Below, piece after piece: positions 35,020 to 46,650 of a stretch of DNA of 64,000 nt. The notes below the pieces were generated by a model. It was not told the origin of the DNA. It searched no databases and saw nothing but the letters and a program-made list of their open reading frames with translations. The DNA lies in assembly GCA_010909165.1 (NCBI GenBank), contig MU008165.1:1674001-1738000 (forward strand), given 5' to 3'. The stretch comes from Anthoceros angustus. Its lineage: Eukaryota; Streptophyta; Anthocerotopsida; Anthocerotales; Anthocerotaceae. How positions within the stretch are numbered: position 1 is the first letter of the stretch; each line of letters opens with the position of its first letter. Both the position numbers and the translations under genes were made by a program.

Positions 35020-35643
35020 TTAGTCCCCTCGAATGCCTTTCCCGTAACTACCTACTGCACCAATGATATCGTGATCAGGGATGATGAAGGGCCTACCACC
35101 GGTGCTGAAGAAGCCCGCTAGTCCTGTGCATGTAGCCGTCCTATAAACACCTTTAGCCAGTGCTTTTTGCAGAGCTGTGGAAACCCGCTGGCGAAAGAAA
35201 ACCACCACAGAGAAAAGGGGGAGGCCCCTCCAATTCCTGTGGCTATGATAGGCTTTTGCACACTCCTTAATTAACCTAGAGAAGTCCTTGCCCATAGCCC
35301 CATGAGTCTCGAGGGCGAGGGGGATGAAAACATGGCCGTCTTGCATAGAAGAGTACTTGTGAGTCTTGCTGGTTGCGCATCCTTCCGCCGCCCAGCTCGG
35401 GAGGTTAAGGATGACGTGCTCGCATATAGAGTCTCTCGTGGGATCCGTGACAAACACATCAGCAATATAAATTTGCTCCTCCATAATATTAAAAAGGTCG
35501 GACGCCTTGAGTGACACGTCATGACACAATGTATATGGACGCTCCCTGTACGGAAAAAATCCGCTCTCCTTAGTTATCGAAAACATGACATCATGAATGG
35601 CATCATGCGTAGCAATACGTTGCCCCCCACAGGACAATAACAT
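35020..35643 (-). pseudogene. LINE-like retroelement, C-terminal endonuclease-like domain fragment
   Basis: This 207-residue reverse-strand frame reads CGGQRIATHDAIHDVMFSI, then ADVFVTDPTRDSICEHVIL, KTHKYSSM, FIPLALETHGAMGKDF, RLIKECAKAYHSH and VVFFRQRVSTALQKALAKGV. The same protein occurs next to a reverse transcriptase at 41830-43920, so it is the C-terminal part of a retroelement polyprotein. The DP...K...LALE pattern recalls PD-(D/E)XK endonuclease-like domains seen in some retroelements; that assignment is from pattern only. No RT remains here, so it is a 5'-truncated copy. Confidence 0.7.
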
Positions 35644-36000
35644 TAGAAGACAAAATATGTAGTTTGAATCTTTAACATGTATATATTATATGTACTATTT
35701 CTTCATAATCTGTATAATATTATCATTTGCATATAAGTTCTAAGACGCAATTAGCTATATTCTTATTGTAATCTTGGCATGCCAATGCTTGCATCTAAAA
35801 ATTTACTTGTGTTGGTGTATATAGTCTACCATCGATAATCTTCTCCATACACATTCTTCATTACAAGTCTGTAGAACGAGAGTAAGATTCCATTAGCCAT
35901 ATTAAAACAATCTACATCATTAGTCACAATAAAATAATCTAAAGAATATAGATTCAAGCCGCACATAGGTTAACTGGGTAAGACCATAGTTCGCAACTGC
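35644..36000. other. AT-rich spacer; no gene seen
   Basis: No open frame of note; the composition is AT-rich, with repeated TATATT and AATAAT words. Confidence 0.5.
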
Positions 36001-37760
36001 CTGGGCAAACAGTAGCCCTCAAGCCGGCTCTTTCACGTACCTGGTTTGAAGGTCAGAAACTATGGTTCGACAGTGGAGGTTGTCCGGTATAAGATTCGTG
36101 TCGTGTGATTTGACCCATGACCCCAAGACCAGGATTCAGCCACGGCCGCACCATGACGAAACTTCGAGTGTGCCTTCCAAAACCAAGTTGAGGAGTCTGC
36201 TCAAATTCTATACTACCGCACAATCTTGACCATGAAGAGGCCACCGTATTCGACGTCTGGGATCAAACGTATAGTGTTTGCAATGGTTCCGCTTCGCAAG
36301 GCCAAGGCCCGAGATGTTGAACGTCCGCACTCGTGACAAAGAACCCGTCGTCAGAACTTATTGTCCGTTGGAGCAAATTAACTAACCATGCATATTTGGC
36401 GGAGTAGTTTGACCCGCACGGGTTGGGAGATCGAAATTGCTCCACAACACCCTCATTCCGAGCTTGGGTCAAACTGAAACAGAAAAGATATTATCCTCAA
36501 GCAAGAATCCACGAGGACCAAGTGAATGTGCCAAGGCGGTTATAAAACATACCTGCAGTCCTCAGAACTAGAGTGCCACCGGCTTCAAGAGCCCTGAACC
36601 CATTTGCCAGAGTTTAAACTGCTTCAGACAACACATGGCCTATCATGAAACTGAAGGAATAGTGAAGGCCAACTGCAGGAGCCAATTTTCCGACACACAT
36701 GAGAAGAGGCTTGCCTGCACGAGTGATGGATGACAGGCGTTCAGGATTCAGGAGCGTCGCTAAATGTGTCCCAACCCCAATCCTCATACTTCGTGATATG
36801 CTTGATAGAGTCATGTGCACTCTGCATCCACCAAAACTTACAAAGACAGCATACAGATGACTGATTTAGCAAATAACACCTACGGTTTGAACTCACGTCC
36901 CAGCTTTTGGCGGAGAATACCTTGTCGAGCTCAACAGTGAACCTCCAATCCCTTCCTCCAAACTGTTAAAAAATATCGATACGCCTTCCTACAACACCAG
37001 ACTCTTTGCCATAGAAGAACAACTCAGAGGCGCAGCCTGTTGAAAAAGCTTTGCCCTCCTTGCAGCTCTCTTTTTCTTTCTTCGCCTTTGCACCGTCCAC
37101 TCCCCAAAAGTGCTGGTGTCATCAGTACAAGATGGAACGTAAGCCATAATTTGATTCATAGCATTTCTCTAAGCCGGCAACCTACTGAAAGAGAAGAACT
37201 TTAGGTTTGGCTTCAGGGACCGTGACTAACGTGTTCAGTGATGATGCAGGAGCAAGATGTAGGCCCTGAGTCACCCAGTAATCGCATCTCATGGAAAAAT
37301 TTAAACAAAGTCCAGAGGCAACCTTAAACCCTGGGCCCAAAACCCTTCCCACGGGTCTACCTGATGTAGCGGGGCAAGGTGTGTACAGCCCCGTATGCAC
37401 GGGGATCCAGTCCTTTCTGTCTCGAAACCGCACAAACTCGGGGGGGAAATCCATGCTCTTGCTACGTGGCAATCGCCCACAGGGCAATCCTTGACGGAAT
37501 AATGTTTCTCCTCACCAATAATGACCGTCTCGGCACCTGTGTTCATACAGGGCACCATGCCCACATCTCCCAAACCCCAAAGCTGAAGCCTTGGTAGAGT
37601 TTCCTCCCCCTCGAGCCGGCTGCATGCAGAGCATCTAACTTGGCCAGTCGATACGCCCTTGCCCCAAGATACGGACCGAAATTGAGTAGTGGCCGAGGAA
37701 GTCCGGCGTATTCGGATATCGCCTCAGTCGCCAACAAAATTCATACACTGAGAAGGGAGA
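36001..37760 (-). other. Coding-like reverse-strand segments, unrecognised
   Basis: Several reverse-strand pieces have protein-like composition and lie in one order: 37737-37543 (GLPRPLLNFGPYLGARAYRL, then GFSFGVWEMW), 37573-37420 (TGAETVIIGEEKHYSVKDC), 37487-37182 (DFPPEFVRFRDRKDWIPVH), 36960-36890 (DWRFTVELDKVFSAKSWD), 36820-36614 and 36472-36053 (GSIEFEQTPQLGFGRHTRSF). They could be exons of one spliced gene or a decayed one. I recognise no family and could not join them with confidence. Confidence 0.3.
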
Positions 37761-38193
37761 CGAATCTACCAGGACAGCGTTTTATCTTTCGTCAGAACGA
37801 GATCAGTGGTTGATGCGCCGCGGCAACTGGTCAGGCACCCGATTCCTAGTCGGGATCGTGAATGAACGACACAATTCTGCTTCTTTCTATCTTAGTATGT
37901 ATTTACATTATGCTAGATTACTTCAATCATCTTCCTTACAAACATAGTGGGGGAGACCTTGAGGATGACACTACAAGGGAGCAACTAAATTTTATACCTA
38001 AAGTTACATAGAATATATTTTAAAGATACTTAAAAACTATTATATATATATATTTAAAATAATGAATATATTTTTAAAATTTATTTATCAAGATCATCAA
38101 TATAAAATTTATTTAATCTAAAAAATAATATCAAAGTTTTGATCAAAATCTTACATAATCCATAAGCCAAATGGACACACATTTACAAGAACG
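37761..38193. other. AT-rich spacer; no gene seen
   Basis: Strongly AT-rich between about 38000 and 38150, with a TATATATATATATTT run; no frame of note. Confidence 0.5.
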
Positions 38194-38531
38194 TCGTGAT
38201 TAAGCATCCCGAGCATCCCGATCTTAGATCGATACTTATATGGGGTGTCTAAAGGGAATGGATGCCCTTGGTGCAAGTAGCTTAGATAGATGGGGTGTGA
38301 TTAAGCATCCCCAGCATCTCGATCTTATATCGATACTTATATGGGGTGCTTGAAGGGAGTAGATGCCCTTGGTGCAAGCAGCTTAGGCACACCATAGATG
38401 GGGTGCCTGAAAGGATGGATGCCCATTGGTGCAAGTAGCTTAGGTACACCATGGGACAAGTTGTTAGGTACTAAGTTCCATGACGGAAATCCATTCTTAG
38501 TGGACTTAAATAAAATTCTTCTTTTTCTTCA
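38194..38531 (+). repeat. Dispersed repeat, right copy, with internal tandem units
   Basis: This matches the reverse strand of 31636-31793. In this copy the central block (GATCGATACTTATATGGGGT ... GGATGCCC-TTGGTGCAAG-AGCTTAG) is present about three times in tandem. It ends with GACGGAAATCCATTCTTAGT and CTTAAATAAAATTCTTC as in the left copy. Confidence 0.8.
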
Positions 38532-39595
38532 TACTTGTTTTAGAAATCCTTGACAGGAAAGGAAAAAGATTTTTTGAAAAAAAATGCTTGTTGTGAAAGG
38601 AAAGAAAAAGTTTTTGATAAATATTTATTATGAAAGGGAATTTTTTTAACAATGCAGAGCCTTGGTGACGGTGCGTTAGTACACCCAGTCTTCCAAGTAC
38701 AAGTGATGTCGGATAGGCTCCAGGTTCTTAACTTGTCTTGCCTGTGTTCTCTCTCCCGGCTGACCTAGAACTCTAACCCGAACACTTCCGTAGTGCAGCT
38801 TGGCCAGCTGTCAAAACTCGACTTGTTGGGACACGGAGGCAAGCCGGAAACTTCGTACTAGCACAGCTTGGAGCCTGAGCAATACCATGGGGCCGAAATA
38901 GATTGGAGACAGGTTGCAAAGGACATCGTGCTCCAGTCTGGTATATACTCCTAGGATGCATGGAGGCTTGCGCGTCTTATGAGCTCAGCATCCGCGGAAG
39001 CGTGATGCTGAACAAGTCGCTGTAGTGCATGTGGGAATTCATTGCTTGATTTAGAGGCTTGCTTGATGTTTGATACAGAACAGCCTGGAGCTGCCCACAG
39101 ATTAGGGTCTCCACAGAGGTCCCCACTCATCAACCAAACAGCAAGGTCATGACCGTCAATGTGTTCACATACAGTGGGCTTTTTAGGAGGCAGGTGCTTA
39201 TTAGTTGCATAACTTGCAAGTTGCAACTTGCTACTACTTTTTCTCCCTTTCGTTTGTCAACTGGCCTCGTGTTCTGCTGGGCTGTGAACTTGTCAGCTGT
39301 GTCCCGTTGAGTATATATTTATCCATAGTATACACACGAAAAATGCCATCCCTCTTGTCGGAATCTTTGACGCTGAGTAGGGCAGAGCGGTTTTCAGGCA
39401 TCGTGACGACAGCGGGAGAGGGGGGGAGGGATGTTTTTTACATGGCGGAATTATTGCATACAGTGGAGCAGTAGTACACCCTGTCTCGAGTACAGGGATA
39501 TGTCGGACATGTGGAGGGATGTTTCCTAGTTGTTCACTATACTATGTCTTCCCTTTTCTCTCAGACCTGATTTCATAGAAAATGGTGTCCAGAGT
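38532..39595. other. No gene recognised; downstream flank of O-methyltransferase 2
   Basis: Short frames only. It shares TAGTACACCC words with the flank of the other methyltransferase and probably contains the 3' untranslated region of O-methyltransferase 2. Confidence 0.4.
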
Positions 39596-41025
39596 CTATA
39601 CAAATGCTTCAAGAACAGAGAAGTAAGCATCCCGGGTGTAGGCGAGCTCCAACCGAGAAAACCCAGCATCCAGCACAAGCTTACGGTACTCTGCTTCTGT
39701 CCTCTCTCTCCCTCTCACGTTGATGGTTAGCATGAGGATGTCCAGGTGCAACTGAGCTTGCGTTGCTTCATCCCGATTGGTTACTCCAGCAAGTGCAGCT
39801 TCCACTATGATGACCCGGCCATGAGCTGGAAGTGCCTTGTGAGCGTTTCTCAAAATCTTCAAACAGTCTTCATCACTCCAGTCGTGTAGAATCCACTGCG
39901 CGCGCGGTCAAAAACGTTCATCAGCACACAACTGAAATGCACAACCTCTAAAGATGAAACCTTCCATGTACAGATTCAAGATAGCAGACACGTCACCTTG
40001 AGGAACAGGGCGTCTCCGTTCGGAATACTCTCAAACATGTCACCAGCAATCTGCTCCACTCCTGATCATCACCAGCGTCCAATTATAACATCACCCAACT
40101 CCCAACTCCCAACCCACAACTCACAACTCACAACTCACTGAACGGAAAATCGTGGCAAGACCGAAAGTCGTACCAGGAGAGCTTGGAGCTCGCGCAATAA
40201 CATGCGGCCGATCAAAATTGAATCCGGTGATGTGTGGATGCGCCTTCACAATGGCGCTCACAGCGCCACCGTACCCCCCTGCTACATCCACCAGCGTGCC
40301 CTCCAAGGATGAAAACCCTGCGTAGTTTTCCACAAGATCTGCCATGACGATCCTCGTCATGTTCGTCATGAACTGGTGGAACATGGTGCCGAGTCTTGCA
40401 TCGCTGTGGTAGTAAGTCCAAGTATCCACGCCATGAGCTTTCACGAACGGCTGCACCCCATCCACGGCCATCTCCCCCAGCAAGTACCCACAATCCACAT
40501 TCACCTTGTCCGTCGAAAACAGGACTTGGGGGATCAGCCGCGACCCCTCCTCGTCCTCCACGAGCAAGCTGGACGCCTCGTTGAGCGCAAATCTGCGATC
40601 CAGGACTCCTGCAGCGGTGTGCCTCACAGACTCCTCGAAGACGCCGTGCGCCGTCAGCAGCCGCAGGAACCGACTGACGGTATCCGCAGTGAAGGTCGTG
40701 CTGTTGGGAATATGCGCAGCAATCTCCCTGCAAAACGTGAACGGTCACAACCAGATTCCACGATGCAACAATGCGAAGGAGGGAAAGTTCTCCAAACAAG
40801 GCGAGGGTGTTTCAGGTCGGGCATTTACTCTGAAGAAAGGAAAACACCAGGTCCCGCCGTGGCCAAGATGGTCGGAACTCGCAGATCAATCACGGCCTTG
40901 AGAGCCATGGGCACCAGGTAAAGAAGATTAACTCGCGTTATAGTCTCGGTGCCCGATCCGGTGCGGGCCTTCCCGCCTGGGCCTGCGGGAGAGGCCGTCG
41001 TAATTTCTCCATTAGCTGCACCCAT
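39596..41025 (-). CDS. COMT-type plant O-methyltransferase 2
   Basis: Four reverse-strand exons: 41025-40829, 40727-40174, 40061-39997 and 39895-39596, giving 371 aa. Exons 2, 3 and 4 have exactly the same lengths (554, 65 and 300 bp) and phases as in O-methyltransferase 1; exon 1 is three bases longer. Motifs: VNLLYLVPMALKAVIDLRVP, SAM-binding LVDVAGGYGG, DRPHVI, GVEQIAGDMFESIP, and the WILHDWSDEDC block with the catalytic His at residue 276. By my count 78 of the 88 residues after the catalytic block are identical to the paralogue. Differences such as VSRE to LAGV and LLYTRDAL to LAYTRDAY may affect substrate choice, though these lie outside the best-known pocket residues. The reading frame is intact. 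Confidence 0.93.
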
Positions 41026-41829
41026 TGCTGCGTCGTCGGGCCAGCCCAGCAGCAGTGACTTCGATGTTTGCAACCACACCGGCAGCCGTTCAAAATGGAG
41101 AAGGAAGAGCACTCTAAAACCAAGGCAGTGACTGTGATCAACACAATGATCGCTGGCCTGGTCTCCTCGGCTATAAGACAGACGGCAGCCCGGCGTTTCA
41201 ACGAAGAGACTGGCCTTCCATGGTACAGCCAGCCCAGTGCCCAATGCGCGGCCATGGAGTCTTCGTTTGACTCTTGAGATCAATTTGAGCTGAATGCCAG
41301 GAAAGTAGCAGCGACGCAAGGAATGTCACAAAAACGCACATGGCCCCACCAGGAGGGCAGACTCCGGGCAGCTCCATCCCATCAACCCGTATGTTCCCTA
41401 TGTATACGGTCATGTCTCCATGTCCTCACTACATGTACAGCACAATCCCATTCAAGGTCACATCCAAACCACTTTCTTATGACACTCAGCTTCACGTTAC
41501 ATGCAAACCACTTCGCTATCACATTGAATTCTTTAATCAAGTATATTTTTCTGCTGGTCTTTATTTAATTAAGTACTATGAATGCAAACACTCTCCCCAC
41601 CCTTTGTGAATGAACTTGAACTTAAAGATTCGTCTCACTCTATTTCTTCATGCTCTCTTGAAGAGACATGTGTGAAAGGTGTTTAGACAATTAGATAATA
41701 TTGTTGAAGCCTATCAGTTATATTACTTAGAAAAAGTGATGGGGAGAGCCCATCAAGTGGAGGACAAAAGGAGACCCCGAGGGTTGAGGTAAAAAGGAGC
41801 AGCTAAGCTCCCTACCGCATCCTCCTCTT
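41026..41829. other. Upstream region of O-methyltransferase 2; no gene seen
   Basis: An in-frame reverse-strand frame extends upstream of the chosen ATG, but it does not look like a conserved methyltransferase N-terminus. The promoter is expected here. The interval 41400-41800 is AT-rich and without features. Confidence 0.45.
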
Positions 41830-43920
41830 CATCCGTTGTGTGTAGGCCGTTTACTCTTCCCACACACGATATTGCTGGCGCAATAGGTACTGCTGTCGCC
41901 GCTTTATGGAGGATCGCCGTTGCGAGAGCCCGTTGAAGGGCAATGGAAACGCGTTGTCTGAAGAAGGCCGTGAAGCAGGAAAGGGACAGCCCTACCCCAT
42001 GCCTGTGGGCATGGTAGGCTTTGGCACAGGACTTGATAAATTAATCGAAGTCCTCAGCCAATGTCTCATTCGTTTCTAGGGCAAGGAGAATGAAGAGGTG
42101 GCTTGCTTGCGGCTGGTTGTATTTCCTGACCTTCAAAGCCACCGCCCAAAGAAGAACCCAACTTGACGGCCGATAACTGGCGGAGGTTGTGTCGCCGGGG
42201 GCCAACTTCTATCTCGTCCGCGGTAATCGAGACTCGGTTACCGCGGACGAGATAGAAGTTGGCCCTCAGCGAGCGACCTGTACGAAGATTGTACCACCGC
42301 TCTCTCCAAACCATGTAGCCGCTTTCGAGAGCTATAGCGGACGTCGCGAATGGTATCATGGGTGGCGATGCGTTGACCCCCATCGCATGCGAACAAGAGC
42401 AGGGTTGAGCTCTTGTGGACCTGGGGATGGAGGGGTCCGAGACTGAAAAGCCTAGCCAAGTTGCTTTTTGTTCAGTGATGCCTGCAACTCCCAAAAACCA
42501 TCGGTGAGGCCTTAAGGTGGTGAAAGGGGGGAAGTCCTACTGCGCATCCGCTGATGACATGTCCCTGGTAGCCGTAGGGACATTTGTGGAGGGAAATTTT
42601 CCTCCTCTACTATAGAGGCAAAACCCTCCAGAAAAGGCTTGACATGAAGGATAAAGCGGGAGGCCAAAGCCGGGGCGGATAGGATGCCCAAAAATGCTCT
42701 TGGGGAGGATATCTCCATTCAGAGCAAACCAGCACCCCCAGAGCCATTGGGAGGGATGCTTGCCAGCGGGCCAGATCGCCTAGAGGACACTCAAAAGCCC
42801 CTGGCCCCATGATGTCTCCCAAGGTGTCCATGATCTTCCTGTCAAACCCTTGTAGCCGGGACAGAAGGACCGGAGACGGAGGCAACGTGCGGATGAGGTA
42901 ATCAGGGTGCCTAGCAAAGCAAGAGGAAAGAATACCACATGCCACATGAGCATCCTCCAGCAAAGAGAGGTCCTCGACGTCGGAGAAGTCCTTTGCCAGA
43001 GCCTAGTCCAAGAAGCTCCCAACGAAGTCAGGGGAACATAAGGGGACCCCCAAAATCTGCAGACCCGAGGCCAGAGCAATCTCCCCTTCAGGGAACTTCA
43101 AGCTTGTAGGGAAGATCCTCGACACAGACCGAACCCGATACTTGACAACTTGACCTCAAGTCCATACAGGAGAGCGCATAAAAGGAGCTCGATGGCCTCC
43201 TTGACCTTGTCCCCAGGCTTGAGGATGTAAGATTCATCCGCTAGTGAAGGGAAGACACAGTCGCGCGCTGAGGAGGCGGCCCTGTAGAGGGCACCACCCA
43301 GAGGGTCGCCTTGCCTGGTCCATGTGGCAGATTTCAAAACAGAGATGGCAAAGCCCGATGATAAAAGAGGTTGGAGGACTACCATAAAAGCAACGAACAA
43401 ATGGGATAAGGCTTCCCAAGACTTCACCAGCGTCCCTGAGCTCCTCGAAGATAACACCCCTGGAAATATTGTTGAAGGCATTTTCCACATTCACCTGTAA
43501 GACCACCCACTCCGTGTGAGTTTCGAGGCATGCCTTCACTCCAAACACCACAGACTCGCATCCCCCCCGGAGTGGCGATGCCGAATTGAAAGGGATTGAG
43601 ATACTAATGGAGAAGGGAACAACATTGAAGGGCAATAGTGCGAATAAGAAGTTGCATGAAGGCTCCCCCAACCGCGAGGGGACACACGCTAGAGCCCGGG
43701 GAAGGCTTCTCCATAGCGACCAACCTATTAGCTGCGAGAACATGGGAAATCCGTTGAAGGATCTCGCCTCGAGCCACAAACGCAGCCAAGAGAAAATCTT
43801 TGGGAAGCCACTAGATGGGTCGTCTGGGAAAAAAAGGTTCTGAAGGTGCTCGAACACCATTCCTGACAGCTCAACACATGAAAGACGTGAGGTCGTAGAT
43901 AGGGCTAGGGCAAAAGCCAC
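41830..43920 (-). pseudogene. LINE-like retroelement: reverse transcriptase plus C-terminal domain
   Basis: Reverse-strand pieces in order: 43920-43234 ends in the RT core with VVLQVNVENAFNNISRGVIF (palm aspartate region replaced by NVEN) and FVRCFYGSPPTSF. After a frameshift near 43350 come TWTRQGDPLGGALYRA and VFPSLADES, equivalent to the RQGDPLGP and ADD boxes of non-LTR reverse transcriptases; here the catalytic box reads LADES. Further on (42500-41830) the C-terminal domain GGQRIATHDTIRDV ... FIKSCAKAYHAH ... FFRQRVSIALQRAL matches the fragment at 35020-35643. Altered catalytic residues, frameshifts and an inverted repeat show it is dead. Confidence 0.75.
42199..42265. repeat. Perfect 28-bp inverted repeat with 11-nt loop
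   Basis: The left arm 42199-42226 starts GGGCCAACTTCTATCTCG and ends CGCGGTAA. The right arm 42238-42265 is its exact reverse complement, and the loop TCGAGACTCGG is itself nearly self-complementary. It lies within the retroelement coding relic, so it arose after or during degeneration of that copy. Confidence 0.97.
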
Positions 43921-45171
43921 CCGATCTAGGGAGAAGAGGTCCTCTGGGACGTAGTCGAATATGTCTGAGATGATGGCATCTTTTGGGGCTGGATGAAGGG
44001 CCTAGAGGGTTGCAATGCTCTCCTTCGAAGCAAGGGCCAAGGCAAGGGGGCGAAGAGCCCTGGCGGCACGGGCATATTCGCTTACTTGGCCTAACAACTT
44101 ACATCGACGCAAGTTTGCAGCACTGCCCGGGACTTGTTTAGGGTTTATGGTTTAGGGTTTGTTGAAGCTAACATGCAACGTGTCTTTTTTAATACACATA
44201 ATATGTTTAAAGAAACCAAAACATGGATTGTGTTTTCAAAAATACATATATTTTTTCATATTTATTATGATATTATAAGCACTACAAGTGACTTTAGACA
44301 TGGAGTTTAGTTGCTCCTTCTTTACTGCGACACTTGATGTCTTTTAGTAGATGGGTTAACCCATCTCCTCTTTCCTTTCTATTTTTGTAAGTGTTATTGT
44401 CTTCATTCAAATGTAGTCATGGCGAATTGGCACGCACAATGCTTAACGGGCCGAGGAGGTACGGCATTTAAATATGATTTACGAAACAAGAAACAGCAAA
44501 ACTGAAGCGTGAATAAATGAAAACCGTTTCAGTTTTATAACTGCACGGTGTTGAAACCCACCTTTGGGGCACATCTATTAACATGGAGACAAGTCTTCAT
44601 CGCACAGAGGCAATGACCGTATACGAACCGCATACGGACGATATGGGATGGAGCTGCCCGACGGAGGCTGCCCGAATGGTGGGGCCAACACGCTTTTTTG
44701 AAGAATTCCTTGCATCGCTGCTACTGGCGAATGCCAGTATTGACCCACAGTTGTATAGGCCACTTGCAAGCTCGCCATGTTGCCGCTTGCCTTCCTACCT
44801 GGATTAGCAAGCTCCACTGACTGTAAATAGATTTCAGCGGTCGTACGGCCCACGTGTGGCGTGTCAGCGCCTTTACCCCTTCCCATTAAAGGGCATCACG
44901 GATTCACAGCCTTGATCAAGGAGACATATCCGGCGGAGTTACCGGCCGCGGTCCGCGTGGGGACAGACACAAGTGCAGCGTCAGATGCTGCGAGGACCCT
45001 GAATAAGCAAGGTCGTTGACCCACGAGGGACCTAGATTTTAAAGAGTCTCTTGAAAATCTGTTACACAAAACTGGATACAAATTTCCCTCTAATTCAACT
45101 TCATCAGTGTAAGTTCTGTTCTAAGGGCATCAGTCCTGTGGAAACGAAGGTCGAGATAAACCTGCCATCCG
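43921..45171. other. Intergenic; no gene recognised
   Basis: This contains AT-rich DNA around 44130-44300, including GTTTAGGGTTTATGGTTTAG repeats near 44140, and short frames on both strands. None resembles a known protein. The end next to 45171 is the 3' flank of SF3B5. Confidence 0.45.
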
Positions 45172-45897
45172 TCAGTCCTCCTCTCTCTCTGGAGGAGTGC
45201 CGCACGGCACCAGCATTTTCTGCAAAACCACCACACCAAGCTCAACACCACGCAAAAAAGCAAAACAAGGAAGCCTGATACGTCCGAGCCCTGTAGAAGA
45301 GAGAGCGGCATCTCGATAAAGCAAAGCTTCAAAACCAATGCGCACAGAAAACATGGCTGGGGCTCAAAAGCTGGGATCCCATTGCTTCGACTCTCACACC
45401 AAACAAGCACTCAGCATGATTCGAGCTCACCAGCTCGTGGAACTAACCAACTAACCTGCATAAACTTGTACTTCATCCTGCCGATGGACTCATTCTCTGC
45501 CACCGCGAAGTAGGCCAATAGCGGATAGTGCCCGAGATACGACGCATAGCTGTCCCGTTGAATGTTCACTGCCCATTCACTGCAAAAACAAAACCCTAGA
45601 ACGTGACAGTCCATCCACAGAGCAGATTGAAACCCTATTCCAGAGCAAGCATGCCTCACAAATGCACTCCAGCTTTGCGCACAGAGAGAAAACAAACTGA
45701 AACGCTTACAAGCGGTTAAGATCCGCGTGGCCCGTCCCGACATATTTCGCCTGCAAATGCTCAAGCTGGCTGTTGATGTTGAACCGGTCGCTGGCCTGCA
45801 GAAAAACCTCATCTCAGCAGCTCAGCGGTATCCAATAACCTAACCCCGGCCCGGTCCAAGGAAAGAACGCATGTTTGCCCTCAGAACACACCTGCAT
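45172..45897 (-). CDS. SF3B5: Splicing factor 3b subunit 5 (SF3b10)
   Basis: Four reverse-strand exons: 45897-45892 (ATGCAG only), 45795-45710, 45579-45456 and 45219-45172, encoding 87 aa, the same length as the Arabidopsis protein. It is the small structural subunit of the SF3b complex in U2 snRNP, which recognises the branch site in the nucleus. Visible segments: ASDRFNINSQLEHLQAKYVG, TGHADLNR, EWAVNIQRDSYASYLGHYPL, FAVAENESIG and the C-terminal MLVPCGTPPEREED. Introns are 96, 130 and 236 bp, all GT-AG. The six-base first coding exon (Met-Gln) is inferred from the strong donor ATGCAG/GTGTG and protein length. The reading frame is intact. Confidence 0.96.
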
Positions 45898-46113
45898 GGT
45901 GGAAAGGCTTGCAAGACCTGTGCAAGGCAATCCCAGATCTCCAAGCCCCTACCGCGCCTGCCCGAGAGCTGGGGGATTCCACCACCGCCTTTAGGGAGAC
46001 TGGCACGGCAACGTCCCCTCGTGAAACGCGAGTCACGAATTGCGAACTTAGGAAACCCGAGACAGTTTCGGTGCTCTGGTTGTGCTCAACTAAATTGATG
46101 GGATTATGAATAT

Positions 46114-46650
46114 TCATAGAGAGGATTGATTAATTAACACCAGCCCTGCGGCCATTTTTGCGAGGGATCCATCATCCAAGGCCAGCGTCGAGCCTTGCCC
46201 AGCGTGATCTCCCTTGCATTGCTCCCGGCCGACCTCGAGGCCGACCTCGAGGCCGACCTCGTCCACGAAGCAGGCGACAGCCACCTCCAGCTTGCCCTGC
46301 TCAAGTTGCCTTGTACTCGTGCGAGCCAATCGCTCGAGCTTGTGGCTGGCCTGGCCACGACATGGCCTCCGTCCTGGGTTTCCGAGTCAGCCTCCCTCCA
46401 TATTTTCAGCACTTGGGATCTGCTCAGCTTGCTGTAGTTCACCTCGTTCAGAGTCTCCACTGGCAGGTCTCTGGCCAGCATCGGGGACGCGCCTCCCCAT
46501 CGCCGGAATCTGTGATGCTGAGGAGTGAGGAACTGAGCTACCCTGCTCATCGTGCCTGCAGTCCTTCCCACGAGCTAGGAATTTTGCCAGTCGGGGCGTG
46601 GTGTGCGGGGTGGCCAGCCTTGAATCTTTGCGACCATTCAAGCATCCGCG
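46114..46650 (-). other. Unrecognised coding-like segment upstream of SF3B5
   Basis: A reverse-strand frame reads SRVAQFLTPQHHRFRRWG, MLARDLPVETLNEVNYSK and LSRSQVLKIWREADSETQ. It then runs into an Arg/Ser-rich stretch, and a second frame offers LEQGKLEVAVACFVDEVG and ALDDGSLAKMAAGLVL before a stop at 46114. The first part has the feel of a real protein; a small intron or frameshift near 46310 would join the two. The opposite strand has a GRPRGRPRGRP run caused by a 12-bp repeat (GGCCGACCTCGA, 46229-46262). I cannot name a family. Confidence 0.35.
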
